A stretch of DNA of 64,000 nucleotides from Amoebidium appalachense (GCA_963693365.1 CAVNZM010000004.1:5890001-5954000); one strand, 5' to 3'. Positions 43,896 to 58,161 are shown, counted from the stretch's first letter. The notes: generated by a model from the sequence alone, not told the origin. Made by a program: numbers and translations.

Positions 43896-45012
43896 CGATA
43901 TGCTGGCCAAAGTTCACTGTTGTCGCCTGTGAAACCCGGAGCAATCTCAAACGCGGTCCTGGCGACCTAGATCCTTGTATTTGAAAGGTCTATTGCTGTA
44001 TATCGCTCAAACAATAATGCACTGTAAACGCCCATATAGTTTCTATATGGACACGGACGTAATGGATACTGCTTCTCAGCTTAGGTGATGCTGTCACTTC
44101 TTGATCCAGTGCACAGTTCTTCAGCAGACCTGCAACCCTACCGCACCAACACGCCTTACACCAAGCGTACACAAACGCTGCTCGTTGTTGCTCAACAAAG
44201 TTGTCTCACCTTCAGTGATATAAACAAGACGTATATGGAATGAAAACAACCTTCTGCATTATACAACAAGAAAACGTGGCAAACACAGTTGACTCCCCAC
44301 TATCAATTGACCACGAAAGTGCTTCGACGTCGCTTGGACTGAAGGTGGTGAAGGTTGAGCTTGAAGGGTGACCGATGCGAATTGCAGAAATTTGAGCGTA
44401 AATGTGATTGGATGGGACGACACCCACTAGCGACCAATCAGCAGCTAGTAAATGATCACGAGGCTCAACCACCGACCCAGGCTCAATAGACTCTCGGAGC
44501 ATTGCTAATAGATAGATGAATGTGTACAGCAGCATGAAAATGAATATTTTATAAAATTTAGACAGCCTGCGGGCCTTTCGGGTGAAGATATCCCTTTTCT
44601 AAAGCTCAACTGGGTCCACACTCCACAGATCTTATCAATTTGAATCCCTCTCATTCGGTCGTACTTCGGTCCAGTCATTCCTTTGATTTTATTGGTCTCA
44701 GATCTAGAATAAGCAGAATAAATTCCTCAGCAACTCAGTAAGATTCCAACAAGGAAGTTGCATTCAAATTCGCCAATCACAAAATAACTTAAGTGTGCAG
44801 AAACCCATAAATTTCTAAAATATTAGCCATTAAACTATGATACAATCCATTTAAGTGCTATACATCTGATTATATTTACAATATATAGAAGATTTAACAG
44901 TGCAAATACCTCTAATAGTGATGAAATAATGTTTACGCTCAGAGCACCCGCAGAAAAGAAAGCGTTTCGATTTTGATCTAGGGAGAGACCATGCCGTACC
45001 TCTGACGTCACC
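43896..45012. promoter_or_regulatory. Divergent promoter region between the transporter and TypA, with CCAAT boxes
   Basis: 1.1 kb free of microsatellites, AT-rich from 44520 on. ATTGG at 44407-44411 and CCAAT at 44434-44438 and 44773-44777. No reading frame with domain content. Confidence 0.5.
45003..45010 (+). promoter_or_regulatory. CRE-like palindrome TGACGTCA just before the TypA ATG
   Basis: Perfect 8-bp ATF/CREB-type palindrome ending 2 bp before the ATG at 45013. It would lie in the 5' UTR or at the transcription start, so it could be coincidental. Confidence 0.3.
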
Positions 45013-45938
45013 ATGTCTTTCCACATGGCTCGCCTCGCCCCGCTCTTCGTTTCAGCTCCGCCGTTTTGTGCCTGTGTGTGTGAGGGTGAGGGTTAGCCAC
45101 CAAACAGAAAAGGGCTTATAGCATAAGCCAGAGCCTGAAAAATGGCGGTGATTGGGAGGCTGGGCAGCGCCCTTGGCAGGTGGGTGGCAGGGCTCCTTCG
45201 CGATCATGGGTGACTTGGAGGGATTCTAGAAAAGAGGAGCAGTGCAGGATTTGGGGCCAAAGAGCGGGCTGGGGGTTGAAAGAGGGAAAGCGCAGCTGTG
45301 TAAGTGTGTGTGCCTTGGTTAAAAAAGTAATAAGGGGGATAAGTGAGTTTATGGATGTTAAATTGTTCCCCGGACCCAATTACAGCACGTTCATGCGACT
45401 TCCATGTTCGGCAATAAACAGATTAGCATGCTGTGCTGTGTTGACCCTGCTGTTGTTGGCACAGAACGGCCGGGTTCTTTCCCGTTGCGGTGTCGGCGTT
45501 TTCGACCGGCTGCTCTGGAGCTACCAGCACACAGCCTCGGTTGCTCGCTGTGGGTCTTCTGCGGAGACACTGCAGCACCTCTGCAAAACCGACCAAGCAG
45601 GTGGGTGAGGGTGAGGTTGGTGAAGCAACGCTTTCATGTTCTCTCACGGCTATTGTGTAGGGCGAGTCGATCTCACGCTCTCACTAGCAAGATCATCCAT
45701 CTGTAGGTGCCCAAGGATACACACATCTACGGCACACACTCACTCACTCACACACACACACATACACACACACACACTCTGTCTCTCTCTCTCTCTCTCT
45801 CTCTCGCACACGCTTACACACACGTGCACACACACACACACACACACAGGGGCACAAAGTGGCACACGCACGCACGCATGCACACACACACACACACACA
45901 CACAAACACATACACACACACACACACACAAACACACG

Positions 45939-46010
<72 letters not shown>

Positions 46011-48100
46011 CTCATTCATATATATGCACAAGCTCAACAATTACATACGCCTTCCAGCACGAGCACAGACACACAAATACACACACAGACACGCATGCAA
46101 CTGCGCACCCGCGCACCACGGGCATGCACACGCACACACATTCGCCCACTTCTAGCCCTTCGCACTTCTCCTAGGTATGCGGTTTAATGAAACCCAGCAC
46201 CCACATACACATACCTACACGACAAGCATAACAACACACCAGGGGAAGCAACACTCCGGAAGGATATGCAAGCAAACGTCCAAGCACATTCCAGCACCCA
46301 TCACACGTGCGCGCATGTATCTAACCCTATCCTGGTGCAGGTGGGGCACATCCGCAATGTTGCAGTGATTGCACACGTGGACCACGGCAAGACCACGCTG
46401 GTGGACCAGCTGCTGGCGCAGTGCGGCATGAAGCTGACCATGGAGAGGGCCATGGACAACATTGCCCTGGAAAAGTGTGTACCCCTTGTGACTGATGCAT
46501 GATGAGCTTGTGGAGAGCTTGTTGTGTGGCGCCGACATGTGTGGGGGGGAATACTTGATTTTAGGTGCACATGGGTATGAAAGTGGTTGTGGAAACGGGA
46601 CTGGTGCAGCTCCTCAAGGGAAGGGTTCTGGTGGCAACAAGCTTGGTCGAATGTTACTGGTATATAGGCCTAGGGGAGGGGGGAAGGGGAGGAGGGAGAT
46701 GGGAGGGGGAGGGGGAGGAGAGAATGAGAGAGAGGCCTACCAGGGAAGAGGGAGAAAAAGGGGGTGGCAAGAGCCTTGGGAAGGCGGAACTGTTGGAATG
46801 CCCCGCGGACATTTTTAGCACGTTACCAGGGTGGGGGGAAGGGGGGGGGGGAGGGGGGGAAAGGGGAAGGAGGTGGAGGGAGAGGGGGGGGGGGGGTGGC
46901 TGAAGGGATATGTAATCAATGGGGTAAGCATATATCGCAATTGTGGTTAGGGATGTGGTGGGGCAAGGGTTAAATGGGTGGGGGTGAGGTATTAATGGAA
47001 AAGCAAAAGAATGAGGTGGGAGGGAGGAGGGGGGTTGGGGGGGGGGGAGGGGGGGGAGGGGGAGGGGAGGGGGGGGGGGGGGGGGGCTGGAGATATGGGG
47101 AGAAGTAGAAACTGAACCCTTAGGGTCGTGCTTTCTGTCAGCTATAAGGTCCCACGTTTTCACACAGAGATACCTCTGCAGGGAAAGAGGCATCACCATC
47201 ATGAGCAAGAACACGTCGATCCAGTGGGCGGGCAAGCTTCTCAACATTGTCGATACACCCGGCCACCAGGACTTCGGGGGGGAGGTGGAGCGTGTTCTAG
47301 GGATGGTGGACGGTGTTCTACTCGTCGTCGATGCTACCGAGGGGCCCATGCCCCAGACGAAATTCGTACTATCCAAAGCGCTATCCCACGGTCTTAAGCC
47401 CATCGTGGTGATAAACAAGGCAGATAGGAACACGGCGAGGCTGGACGGACAGGTTGAGGACGAGATATTCGAACTTTTCTGCAATTTGAACGCAAACGAT
47501 GATCAGCTGGGGTTCCCCGTGCTTTATGCCTCGGCAAGGGACGGGTGGTGTGTGAAGGAGTTGGGGGATGAGAGGAAGAATATACATGCGCTGTATGATG
47601 CGATCATTGAGCATGTGCCCCCACCTACCGTGCTGGACACGAACGAGTTCTCGGTGCGTGCATGTGTGTGTGTGTGGGGGGGGGGGGGGGGGGGGGGGGG
47701 GGAGGAGGTTCGGAAGATGGGGGGGGGGGGGGGGGAGAGAGTAGGGGTTGAGAGGGGGGGGAGGGGTGTGTGGCGGGCGGGGGGGATCGGGGTGTGGGTG
47801 GGTGTGTGGGTGGGTGGGTGTGTCCGGGGGGGGGGGGGGGGGGGGGGGAGGTATATCATTGGGTAGGTGGGTAGGCGGCGGGTGGGTGGGCGGGGTATCG
47901 GACTTGTGTGTATAAATGTGCACATGCAAGAAACCGCCTAGGATGGCTAGTGTCGGGGCGATAGTGGTTGCGGGTGTGAGGGGGTGAAGGGAACGGAGAG
48001 GGAGGGCATGTATGTGTCTATGTGCGAGAGAACGGGTGGTTGTGGCTGCTCGTTGTGGGGCAGGCAAACGGGTGAGTGGGTTACTGGAACGTGTGGGTGG

Positions 48101-48196
<96 letters not shown>

Positions 48197-48868
48197 GTGG
48201 TGGTGATGGCTGGGGGGCGGACGGAAGGGGGAGGACGTTAGAGTAATGGGGAGGGCGGGAAGGGTGGTTGGTGTGTGTATGTGGGCGTGGTAGCGGTGGT
48301 GGTGGTGGTGGTGGTGGTGGGGTGGGGGGGGGGGATGCATGTTTGGGATAGGGAAAGGTGGGGGGAGATCAATTAAGTTGCTCAAGGGGGCAGAGACTGA
48401 AGAAATACTGCCATAGACAGGGAAGGGGGTCTGTATGGCTGAGGCTCAGCCAGGGGGAGGGGGGGGGGGGAGGGGGAGGAATCACGGGGAGGGGAGAGGG
48501 ACCGGGGTTGGAGGTGGGGGTGGAGTGGGACGGGGGGGTTCGAGGTGGATTGAATGCAAGGAAGGTGGTGGGGCGATATGCAGTGATGTGGGGACGGGGG
48601 ATAGGAACTCGCCTGCTGGGGTGACCTGACGGTGGTGTGGGTGAGCAGATGCTGGTGACCAACATCGAGTATGACAACTATGTGGGCCGCATAGTTACAG
48701 GAAAGATCCACTCGGGGGTGGCCCAGGTGCGTGTCTGTGTATGTGGGTGGGTGGGTGGGGGGGGGGGGGGGGGGGAGAGTGCTCGGGAGTTTGGGGGGAG
48801 GCCGCAAGGATATGACTTCTGTGGCTTAGAAAGGTCGAGGGAGTCGTGGCAGGAGGGAGGGGGCACCA

Positions 48869-48905
<37 letters not shown>

Positions 48906-50034
48906 GGGGGGAGGGAGAATGGACAATAGACTCTTCTTTCCCAGCACTCACATGGGCTATGGCGTGCAGGTAGGAGACCAGGTTGTGTCGTTGACCCGTG
49001 AGGGCGCACGGGTGCTTGATGGCCGCATAGTCAAGGTCTTCCGCCGCCGTGGGCTGGACCGTGAGGAGATACCCTTTGCTGAGGCTGGAGACATTGTGTC
49101 TTTGGCCGGCCTGCCTGCAAACGTAACGGATACCGTGTGCAGCGTGGGTGTGTCGGACCCCATCCCCACCACGGCCATAGACCCCCCTACCATTGGCATG
49201 ACGTTTAGCGTCAACGATTCGCCCCTGCAGGGTAAGGGTGGTGGAACTAGGTTGACGTCTAATCTGATCAAGGAGAGGCTGTTGAAGGAGTGTGAGAACA
49301 ACATCACTATTCAGGTCAAGCCTGCTGCAGATAGCGACAGCTTTGAGGTGTGAATATGATCCACCCCTCCTTCCCCCTTCTCTCTCTCCCGTTACACACG
49401 TACACACACGTGCACACACACACACACACACACACACAAGCACACACACACAAACTTCCCCCCTCCTCTAGCCACCCAAACATGCTTTCATTCTTACATC
49501 ACCTTCAACTTTCTTTCGCCTCTCACACATCGTCCCCTGTGCCTATGTACTTTCTGCTCATGCAACCCATTCTAACCCCCCCTCGCCACCCTTCCCCCCC
49601 CCCTCCCCCCCTCCCCCCCCCCCCCCCCCCCCAAAAAAAAAAAAAAAAAAAAAAAAACGCACTCAGGTGCACGGACGTGGTGAGCTGCAGCTAGGAATTC
49701 TGATCGAGACTATGCGCCGGGAGGGCTACGAGATGACGATCAGCCCTCCACGTGTACTGCTGCGTGTGGGGGAGGATGGGCGCAGGGAGGAGCCGTGGGA
49801 GGAGGTGACGGTGGATCTGCCCAGCACCCACAGTGGCACGGTCATCAGCAGCCTGCAGGAGAGGGGGGGGGAGATGCTGGCTTTCAGGCAGGACGATGCA
49901 AGGTGTGTGGGTGTGTGTATGGGGGTGTGTGTGAGTGTGGGGGGGAGGGAGGGGGCGGGGATGGGGGGGGGGGGGGGGGGGGGGGGTTGGGAGGGTGGGG
50001 GTGTGAGTATAAGGGTAGGGGCGAAGGTCCGGGT

Positions 50035-50068
<34 letters not shown>

Positions 50069-51066
50069 TGTGGGGGGGGGGAGGGATCAGGGGCAAGCGG
50101 TGGAGGGAATGTGGGGATGGTGGACTGGGTCCTGGGAGAGTTGCGGGGGGGGGGGGGGGGGGGGGGGGGGGATTTGGGATTTTTGCGGCGGCAGGTAGGG
50201 AGGGGGCTGAACAGACGAACGGGGTCCAGGGAGGAGGGGGTGGGCGGGGGCAGCGGGGTTGTTTGTAGTGTGTGTGTGGGGGGGGGGGGAGGGGGCTTGT
50301 GTTCGTTTAGGCGTGGGGGGTTGGGTTCTTTTGGGTGGGTGGGGGGGGGGGGGAAGGGGGGGGGAAATCTCAGGTTTGAAGGCAGTACGTAGATCAGGAA
50401 GAGAATGGGATGGCAGCCAAAGCTACCTTGAGAAGGGGGGAGTGGGGTAGGTGTGATTGGCAAAGTATCATTCAGTGCCTTCCCCCATTGCCTTACATGA
50501 AGGGAATCATGGACTATAATAGACGCGAGAGAGTGGATAATGTTCATGCCTCTAACCTTCACCTTCTCCCCAGTGCGCGTGTAGTGTTTGCCGTGCCCTC
50601 GAGGGGCCTCATGGGGTTCCGCAGTGAGGTCAAGTCCCAGACAAGTGGGTCGGCTGTCATCAACTCTACCTTCCACGGCTACAGGTGTATTTTAGCCCCT
50701 GTACGGCTCTGCTCATCATATAAATAGACAGTGTGCACATACGCACACACGGACGCCCACAAACAATGTTCACTGGCACACCACATGCCTACACGTACAC
50801 ACTTGAACACACACAAGGAGGCACAAACACGCACGGGAGAGCTCTTACACACACACACACACACAGACACAGACATACAGACACACACACATACACAACC
50901 CCCCTCCCCCCTAGCCCACAAGTACCTGCCAAAAAGCACACACAAGCACACGTTGCTTGGCCTGCATCATCCCATCTCGTCTTTAGTCTCCCCATCCAAC
51001 AGCATGGTTGAGGGCTGTGCTTGTTATAACGGAGAAACCCTTTCCTACTTACCATCTTTTCTAACT

Positions 51067-51155
<89 letters not shown>

Positions 51156-51454
51156 GGCACCATTCAGCTTTTTTTTTTCCACATTACACTTTTCTCAATG
51201 AACCTGTGTACTCGACACAATGGCAATCACTCTAACCCCCCTTACCCCGTAGGCTAGTGAGTGCCGGCAGCAGCATCAAGAAGTCTAAGGGCAAGCTGAT
51301 AGCGTCTATAGGGGGTATAGCCATGTCATATGCCCTCAAGGATATCGAGGCTAGGGGGGTGCTCTTTGTGGCCCCTGGTCAGGAGGTCGGTATTCACGTC
51401 CCCCTTCCTCCTCACCCAACACACACAGACATACACACACACAAAGAAGATGGA

Positions 51455-51515
<61 letters not shown>

Positions 51516-51566
51516 ACACACGTGCACACACACACACACACACACGTGCACACAATCACGCAAGCG

Positions 51567-51608
<42 letters not shown>

Positions 51609-51614
51609 TAAAAT

Positions 51615-51658
<44 letters not shown>

Positions 51659-52849
51659 AGCACACACACAGCACACTAACATACGTACACACCCGTTTTA
51701 CAGGTTGCAGTCTCTTCTGCTGCTGCTGCTTTTTTTCTTTCAGCCCACCCCTTCAATGCTCTCCTGTTTTCCCTATACACCCACCCACCTCATTCATCCA
51801 CCCCCATCCCCACCCACCTACCCAGCCCAGGACACCTAACCCCTCCCTCCTCCCCCCTTCCCACACACAAACACACCCCCCCCCCCGTTGACCCCCTTAC
51901 ACACAACCATTCACCTGCCCACTCCCCCTACACCCCCCACCTCCCCACCACACCCACGGCACCTCAGTTTGTACCCATTTTGCCCCTTTTTGTATTCTAC
52001 ACACTCAATGGCATTCGATTCAAACCACCCGTCACTTCCCCATCTAAAACACAAACTTTCTTTTTCTCAAACCCCCCTGCAGGTGTACAAGGGCATGGTG
52101 GTCGGTGAGTGTGCGCGTGACCACGATCTAGAGGTCAACCCGACACGTGCCAAGAAGGCCACAAACATACGGGCAGCGGGTAGCGATGAATTTTACCGCC
52201 TGACCCCGCCAAAGGTTATGAGTCTGGAGGAGAGCGTGGCTTATCTTGCTGGAGATGCCGATCACCAGCTCGAGGTAAACACTGCCACTCCGGTAATATG
52301 TTCTGTTTTTGTGTGCCTGTGTTGCGCACGCGACGAGTGTGTGCGTGTGTGTGCTTGTGCTTGTGTACACGTGCATGGTTGCGGGCGTTTTTGTGTGTGC
52401 GTCTGCGTGTGTGCATGCTTGCACGCGTGCGTGGGTTTCTGTGCACTTGGTACGTGTTTGGCATGTTCTGTTGCATTTTGTGTGTCATGTAGAGGGTTGG
52501 CGAGCTGCATGATGCAAGGCCATTGAGTCGGCCCACTTGCATGTGTGTGCTTAATAGTTGGTGAGGGTGGTGACCTGAAGGGTGGTGTTGTCCACACGGA
52601 ACCAGCGAAAATATGTGTGTGTGTGTGGAGGAGGAGGTGGAGGGTGTGCATGTGTGTGTGTGGGGGGGGGGGGGGGGGGGGAGGGGGGTTGTATACTGAG
52701 GGTGTGGATGTGTAAACAGGAGTTAAGAGGGGGAAATATGAGTGCGTGTGTGCTGACTTGGTCCCCCGCAGGTCACCCCGAGTGCCGTGCGCATGCGCAG
52801 ACGAGACCTGAACGGCCAACAGCAGAGGAGAAAGGCTGCGGCAGAGTAA
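45013..52849 (+). CDS. typA: TypA/BipA translational GTPase, probably mitochondrial, 11 exons, about 670 aa
   Basis: Ribosome-binding GTPase of the EF-G-like TypA/BipA family. Exons: 45013-45077, 45465-45600, 46341-46474, 47182-47653, 48649-48726, 48970-49347, 49667-49902, 50574-50684, 51253-51385, 52083-52274, 52772-52849. Exons 3-11 are certain and give 604 codons, the size of bacterial TypA. G1 AHVDHGKTT (78-86), ERGITI, G3 DTPGHQDF (136-143), G4 NKAD (190-193), domain [20 protein letters not shown], and TypA-specific [10 protein letters not shown] and RAAGSDEF. Exons 1-2 encode a leader with many Arg, Ser and Ala and few acidic residues ([32 protein letters not shown]), as in mitochondrial presequences. 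The exon 1 donor is inferred from phase (weaker), whereas the exon 2 end fits GTGGGT well. All joins are in phase. Confidence 0.92.
45740..46010. repeat. (CA)n fields with a (TC)12 block
   Basis: In the TypA intron between exons 2 and 3. Confidence 0.95.
46820..47090. repeat. G-rich homopolymer block
   Basis: Interrupted G runs in the TypA intron between exons 3 and 4. Confidence 0.85.
47675..48340. repeat. G runs, (GT)45 and GGTG repeats after a TypA donor
   Basis: G runs at 47676-47740 and 47826-47848, (GT)n at 48102-48193 and GGT repeats at 48295-48320, in the intron between exons 4 and 5. Confidence 0.9.
51071..51154. repeat. C50 run followed by (AC)17
   Basis: The longest uninterrupted homopolymer I counted in the window, in the TypA intron between exons 8 and 9. 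Confidence 0.95.
51459..51675. repeat. (CA)n fields with CACGTG and GCGCGC interruptions
   Basis: In the TypA intron between exons 9 and 10. Confidence 0.95.
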
Positions 52850-54580
52850 TAATCCCGAAGGGGTAAAACGGCAACCCCGCACCCAGCCTATAATGTTTTG
52901 ACGCACATAGGCCAGCCGGCATACTGGGGTTGGTGAGCAGCGACACAACCACGTGATTGGGTGTGATATGCGTAGGGGGAAGGGGGGGGGGGGGGGGGGG
53001 GGGGGGGAGGAGGGGGGTTGCAGTTGCATGTGTGTTCCTTATATGAGTGAAACCAACTTACAATATAAGGTAACTAGCTGTAGCTACCGTGTATCGTTTA
53101 TGTAATGCTGGCCAATAAGCAAGATTACTATATAGTTGTGAATGTTGGGATGTGGTGATGAGTGTACGGACGCCTACCCATTGAATAGGCAATATTGCGC
53201 AAATGCCTGTTTAATAATTCCGGATATCGTTTGATTGGAGCACTGTGTCATACCTGAAATGTACAATGGCGCGACATTCACGACTCAGTCTGAGTGAGGG
53301 TCTATCTAGCTTCCAATGCTACAAATAGGTATAATGTATTTAGATAAATGGATAGGATGGGCACATGCAGTGATGTGCCGTGTGCTAACTGAATCATTAC
53401 GTGCTGCTGGCCAGGAGAGAGATCACAGACGATATGTTCCGCTCTATGGGAGAACATGCTATGCACGCGCACATGCGCAATCTATTCCTTTGTGTTTTGT
53501 CTGGATCCACGCATTTATGTACGTACACATACACATGCACGAGCGCACTCGCGACGCGCGCGCACAGACACACACACGCGCGCGCGCGCGTGCGCGCGCG
53601 CGCACACACACACACACACACAACACACACAGTGTCACACACACACACACACCTACCTTCCCTGTCTATGCAAGTGGCGTGGCCCAAGGCTTTTGTAAAA
53701 GTCGGGGCCGAACGAATGTGCATGCACAAAGTGGTCCGGCCCAGGGAGGTTTTTTAGGCCCCTGGTTCCCAATGCTGAGGCTGATTTGATTATAATTGGC
53801 AATTACACCGAACCGCCTGCAACAGTTTTGTGTGCACTCCGGATCCCATCGATCACCCCCTTAACACATGATGTATAACGGCCGGGCATTCCGAATCCTT
53901 AAGATTTGGGGGTTTAGCGCAGCTGTAGCTTCGGACAAAAACCATCCCCTCCCTGCCCTTACGTAAACCCGAGGCCCCCCCCCCCCCCTCACCTCACCTC
54001 ACCTCACCTCACCTCACCTCACCTCTTCCATGCTATGTAACTGTTGTTGGATCGGAAAGGGGCTACAGATGGCCCGGATGTATGTGTGTGGGGGGGGGGG
54101 GGGGGGGGGGGGGGGGGGAAGAAGGGCAGGCACTTTGTTTTCCTGTTGGTCCTGCCTCTGTACATGTTCACGAACATCTGCTGCATAACCGGATTTCGGC
54201 CTGAAATTTATAAGCTCGGAAGGTGGTCCTGTATCCGCTGCAAACCTCATGTTGCATACTTCTGTGATTTTACTACATTAATGCTGAGCCACAACTTAAC
54301 ATCCAGATGCCCAAGCGTGTACAAGTGGTATATGAACATGGTCTGATTCAATAACAAGTTGGCCAACAGCCCTGCTCCACCCGACTTCCGTTAACACCAC
54401 TACACAGCACATTATGTGATCCCTATTACTCAAAATCAAGCCAGCACACACCACCCTTATATGCATTTAAATAAATTTAAATCAGCAGCCTATGAGATTC
54501 TTCGAGCAAACAAAAAAAAAAAAAAAAAAAAAAATACATTACGGTAACCACCATTACAAGTCTCTCGAGCACACCACCTT

Positions 54581-54636
<56 letters not shown>

Positions 54637-54659
54637 CCCCCCCCCCCCCCCCCTTCAGT
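52850..54659. other. Intergenic region between convergent TypA and the SH3 adaptor
   Basis: Mostly unique sequence with a CCAAT near 53112, a GC/CA microsatellite at 53560-53650, the CTCAC pentamer array, G run at 54090-54118, A23 near 54511 and C runs from 54584. No gene seen. Confidence 0.65.
53988..54025. repeat. (CTCAC)7 pentanucleotide repeat
   Basis: Seven tandem copies after a C14 run. Confidence 0.95.
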
Positions 54660-56040
54660 CTACTGAGCCTCCAGCTGAGCCACCCTCTCCTCCAGCTCCA
54701 GCCTGGCCTTCCTTTCCCCCTCCAGCTGTTTGCGCAAATCCTGCACCAGCCCCAACAGCTCTAGCACCTGCCCGGCCACTTCCCCGACCCCCTTGCCCTC
54801 ATCATCCCCTCCCTCCAGGTCCGTCGATGTTCTGCGTGCCACGTGCCCCATTAGCTCATGATTCGCCATCCCCCCCCCCCCCCCTCCCCCCTCCCCCCCC
54901 CCCCCTCAAATTTACCCCCCCTCAAATTTATAATAACAATAACAATAACAATAACAGGAATAATAAAATAGTAGTAGTAATAATAATAGTAATAAAATGC
55001 ATAAAAAAAGTGCCGACTCTCCCTCTTATATTTACCAATTGCGGGGTTGAAAACAAGATTCACCAAAGAGTATATACATAGTCTTAGTCCTAGAAAGAAG
55101 TATTGGTTGGATCAAGGGCAAGGTCAGCTGCGAGGGGAAGAGTAGGTCCAGCATACCACGTGCCATTGAGCAACCGTAAAACAGCATGCAGGGGCAAACA
55201 GACACCGAGAAAAGCACGTGCAAAGCAACAAAACACACATCCTACCTGCTCTGTGTGCTGTGGCGGGAGGGTGGTCTGCGGCCCGTAGCGGCCCCAATCC
55301 TCTTCTTTGCCACGCTGTCGAGCACAGGCGCGGCCGATGGTGCATTCATATCCACCCCCTTCTCTGCCGGTGGAGGGGTGGCCTTGGGTGGAGGCCCAGA
55401 CCTTCCCAGTGACCCTGCACCAGGGAAAAGAGGCACGGCACCAGACGGCAAACCCTTAGGTGTCCACTTGCGGGTTTGTGCGGTGGTTTCGCTTGCACCC
55501 CCATCTTCCGTTTTCGTTTCCTCCTTTGCTGGTGCGGGTTTAGGGGCTGGTTTGACCCCTGGCCCCGGACGAGGGGCCGATTTCGGGCTGGAGGGTTTGG
55601 CAGCCGGTGCGGGTGCGGGTGCGGGTGCAGGGGATGCGTCTGATTGGTCGTTAGATGCAGAAGGAATTTCGCCCATCTTCTCCCTGCGCCTGCGCATCCA
55701 CTCGGGCATAGCATCGTCCTGTTTGGGGGGCACATCCACTACCTCCCTGCTGATCTTCTTGCTGAGACGTGAGGCACCAAACGTGGGCGCGGTGGGCGTG
55801 GGCTCTTCGGGCTTGCTCACATCACCTGCAGTCAGCGGAAAAAATGAGTGAGCGAGTGTGTGAGTGTGTGAGCTCAGCCAGTGGCCCCAATGCGCAGAGG
55901 TGCGTGTGTGTGCGCATGTTGGAAGGGGGGGGGGGGGGGGGGGGGGAAGGAGGACATAAGGACCGATGACGTAGAAACAGATGCACGGTACATGGTGGTA
56001 AGGTAGCTTGATTCAAGCAAGAAGGTCAGTGTGTGCGTGT

Positions 56041-56103
<63 letters not shown>

Positions 56104-56441
56104 CTTCCTCTATTTCGGGCGGCAGGGAGGGGGGGGATGACCTCCCCCGTTTGGGGAAAAGGAGGGGAGGGAGACGTGTAAATCAGAATTCAGCATATGC
56201 AAGTGCATGCGTGCCTGCCAGTGCGTGCATGTGTGGGCGCATGTGTGTGGGTATACACGTCTGGATGGGGGGGGGGCACTGATCATGTTTCTATGCCCCA
56301 TTTTACTCCTTTCCTCCCTCGTGCTGTGTATGTGTATGCTCTTCCATTCGTACGCCCGTCCCTCCTGTGACGCCTGTGGACGTGGTGTGTGTCACACGGC
56401 TTTATGTGCCTTGGCAACGTGTCGCGTGTGTTTGTAGGTGG

Positions 56442-56483
<42 letters not shown>

Positions 56484-56799
56484 ATGTGCATGTGTTTGTG
56501 TGCCTGTACGGGTCTACGGTGCATGTGTGCGTGTATGCCTCCCCCCCCACCCCCACCCCCTCCCTTCTAAGCGCCCGCGGAAGGGGGGATTGTGTGTGTG
56601 TGTGTGTGGTGGGGTGTGTGGGGGGGGGGGAGGGGGGTGCATACTTGTAGACTTTGACTCGACCTTCTTCAACTGTGCTGCACCGGGCAGCACTGTGGGC
56701 AGCACCTGCACGGCCCACATGGTGAGTACAGCCATGCTCCAATACACCACCACACATGCCCTGCGTCCCCACTACAGCCCCCCCTCCCCCCTCCCTTCC

Positions 56800-56880
<81 letters not shown>

Positions 56881-58112
56881 TCTTATTCTTTTTAGTCACG
56901 CTCTCGAGCTGGGTTAGTCACCCACCCCACCAGGGATAGTAAATAGCCCAGAGCAACACAGAGGGTAGCGGGTGTGTGGTTGTGCCTGCCCATCGGGCTG
57001 CCCACGGGCGGACATGTGGTGGCTGGTGCTTGTGTTTGGCCATGAACGGGTTCTCTTGTGCATGCACACACACACGTGTGTGGACATGCGTACCAGTAAC
57101 TGGGCCACATGCATCCGTGTGTGTGCTTTCGTGTCAAACATCCCCGCAAGTGTGTGTGTGCGTGTGCGTCCATACAAATGTGTCTGTGCCTGTGGCACGT
57201 GCCGCCTTTGTGGCAGGCAGGAAGCACGTAGTCGTGCCCATATGCATATATACAGGTGTGTGCATGTACATGCCCCTATCCACCCCGTGCACGGACCTTG
57301 AAGCCGTGGCTGGGCCTGCGGGCCATCTTTGTGTCTTGGTCCTCGTCGGGCAGCATGTCCACAAAGTTGGTCGGGAACCAGCCCTGCTTGCCGTTGAGTG
57401 TGCCCTGCCACCTGCAGTGTACCGTCAGCAAGGCTCATCATGTCGTGTAGAGTGTGGTGCATGTTGTGTAGAGTGTGGTGCATGTCGCACAACTGCTCGA
57501 ACCACTGAATGCCCGTTGATGCCTACCCTAGAGTCAACGGGCTCCTTCGTTGACTGCACCCTTATCCCCCCTCTGCCCCCCCCCTCCCCCCCCCCCCCCC
57601 CCCTCACACATGCACATATACAAACACCCCCAAAGACAGCACCCACATCACAACGAATCTGTATACTGGCCCCTGACAAACCCTTTTTAGCTCTGTTACT
57701 CCGGGTCACTTTTCAGCCTCCCCCCCCCCCCCTCCCCTCCTCCTTTCCACCCCCCCCCCCCCCCTCTAAGCACCCATCACACACACTTTCTCAAAATCGC
57801 TTCTCTCTCCCTCCCTACCATTCACGTGCCCTCGTATAGGGCCTCCTTGCACCCCCTTCCCCCTCTACAGGCCTCCCCCCCTCCCCCCTTCACCAAAACA
57901 CACGCACTCACCCACACCCACCCACAAGCCCCCCCCCCCCCCCCCCCCCCCCCCAAACCCACCCACCCACCCATCCACCCATCTACCCCCCCTCCCCAAC
58001 CACCCAACTACTCACCCAACCCTCACTACCCCCGCACCCCCCCCTACACACACACCAACCAGCCGCACCTCCCCACCCACCCACCCACCCCCCGCCCCGA
58101 AACATCCCCCCC

Positions 58113-58161
<49 letters not shown>

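Noticed and set aside
45392-45599. A signal-peptide-like start ([20 protein letters not shown]) before TypA
   Set aside because: Its frame is phase 1 at the GTGGGT donor, while the G-domain exon needs phase 0. The neighbouring frame ends in a presequence-like peptide in phase 0.
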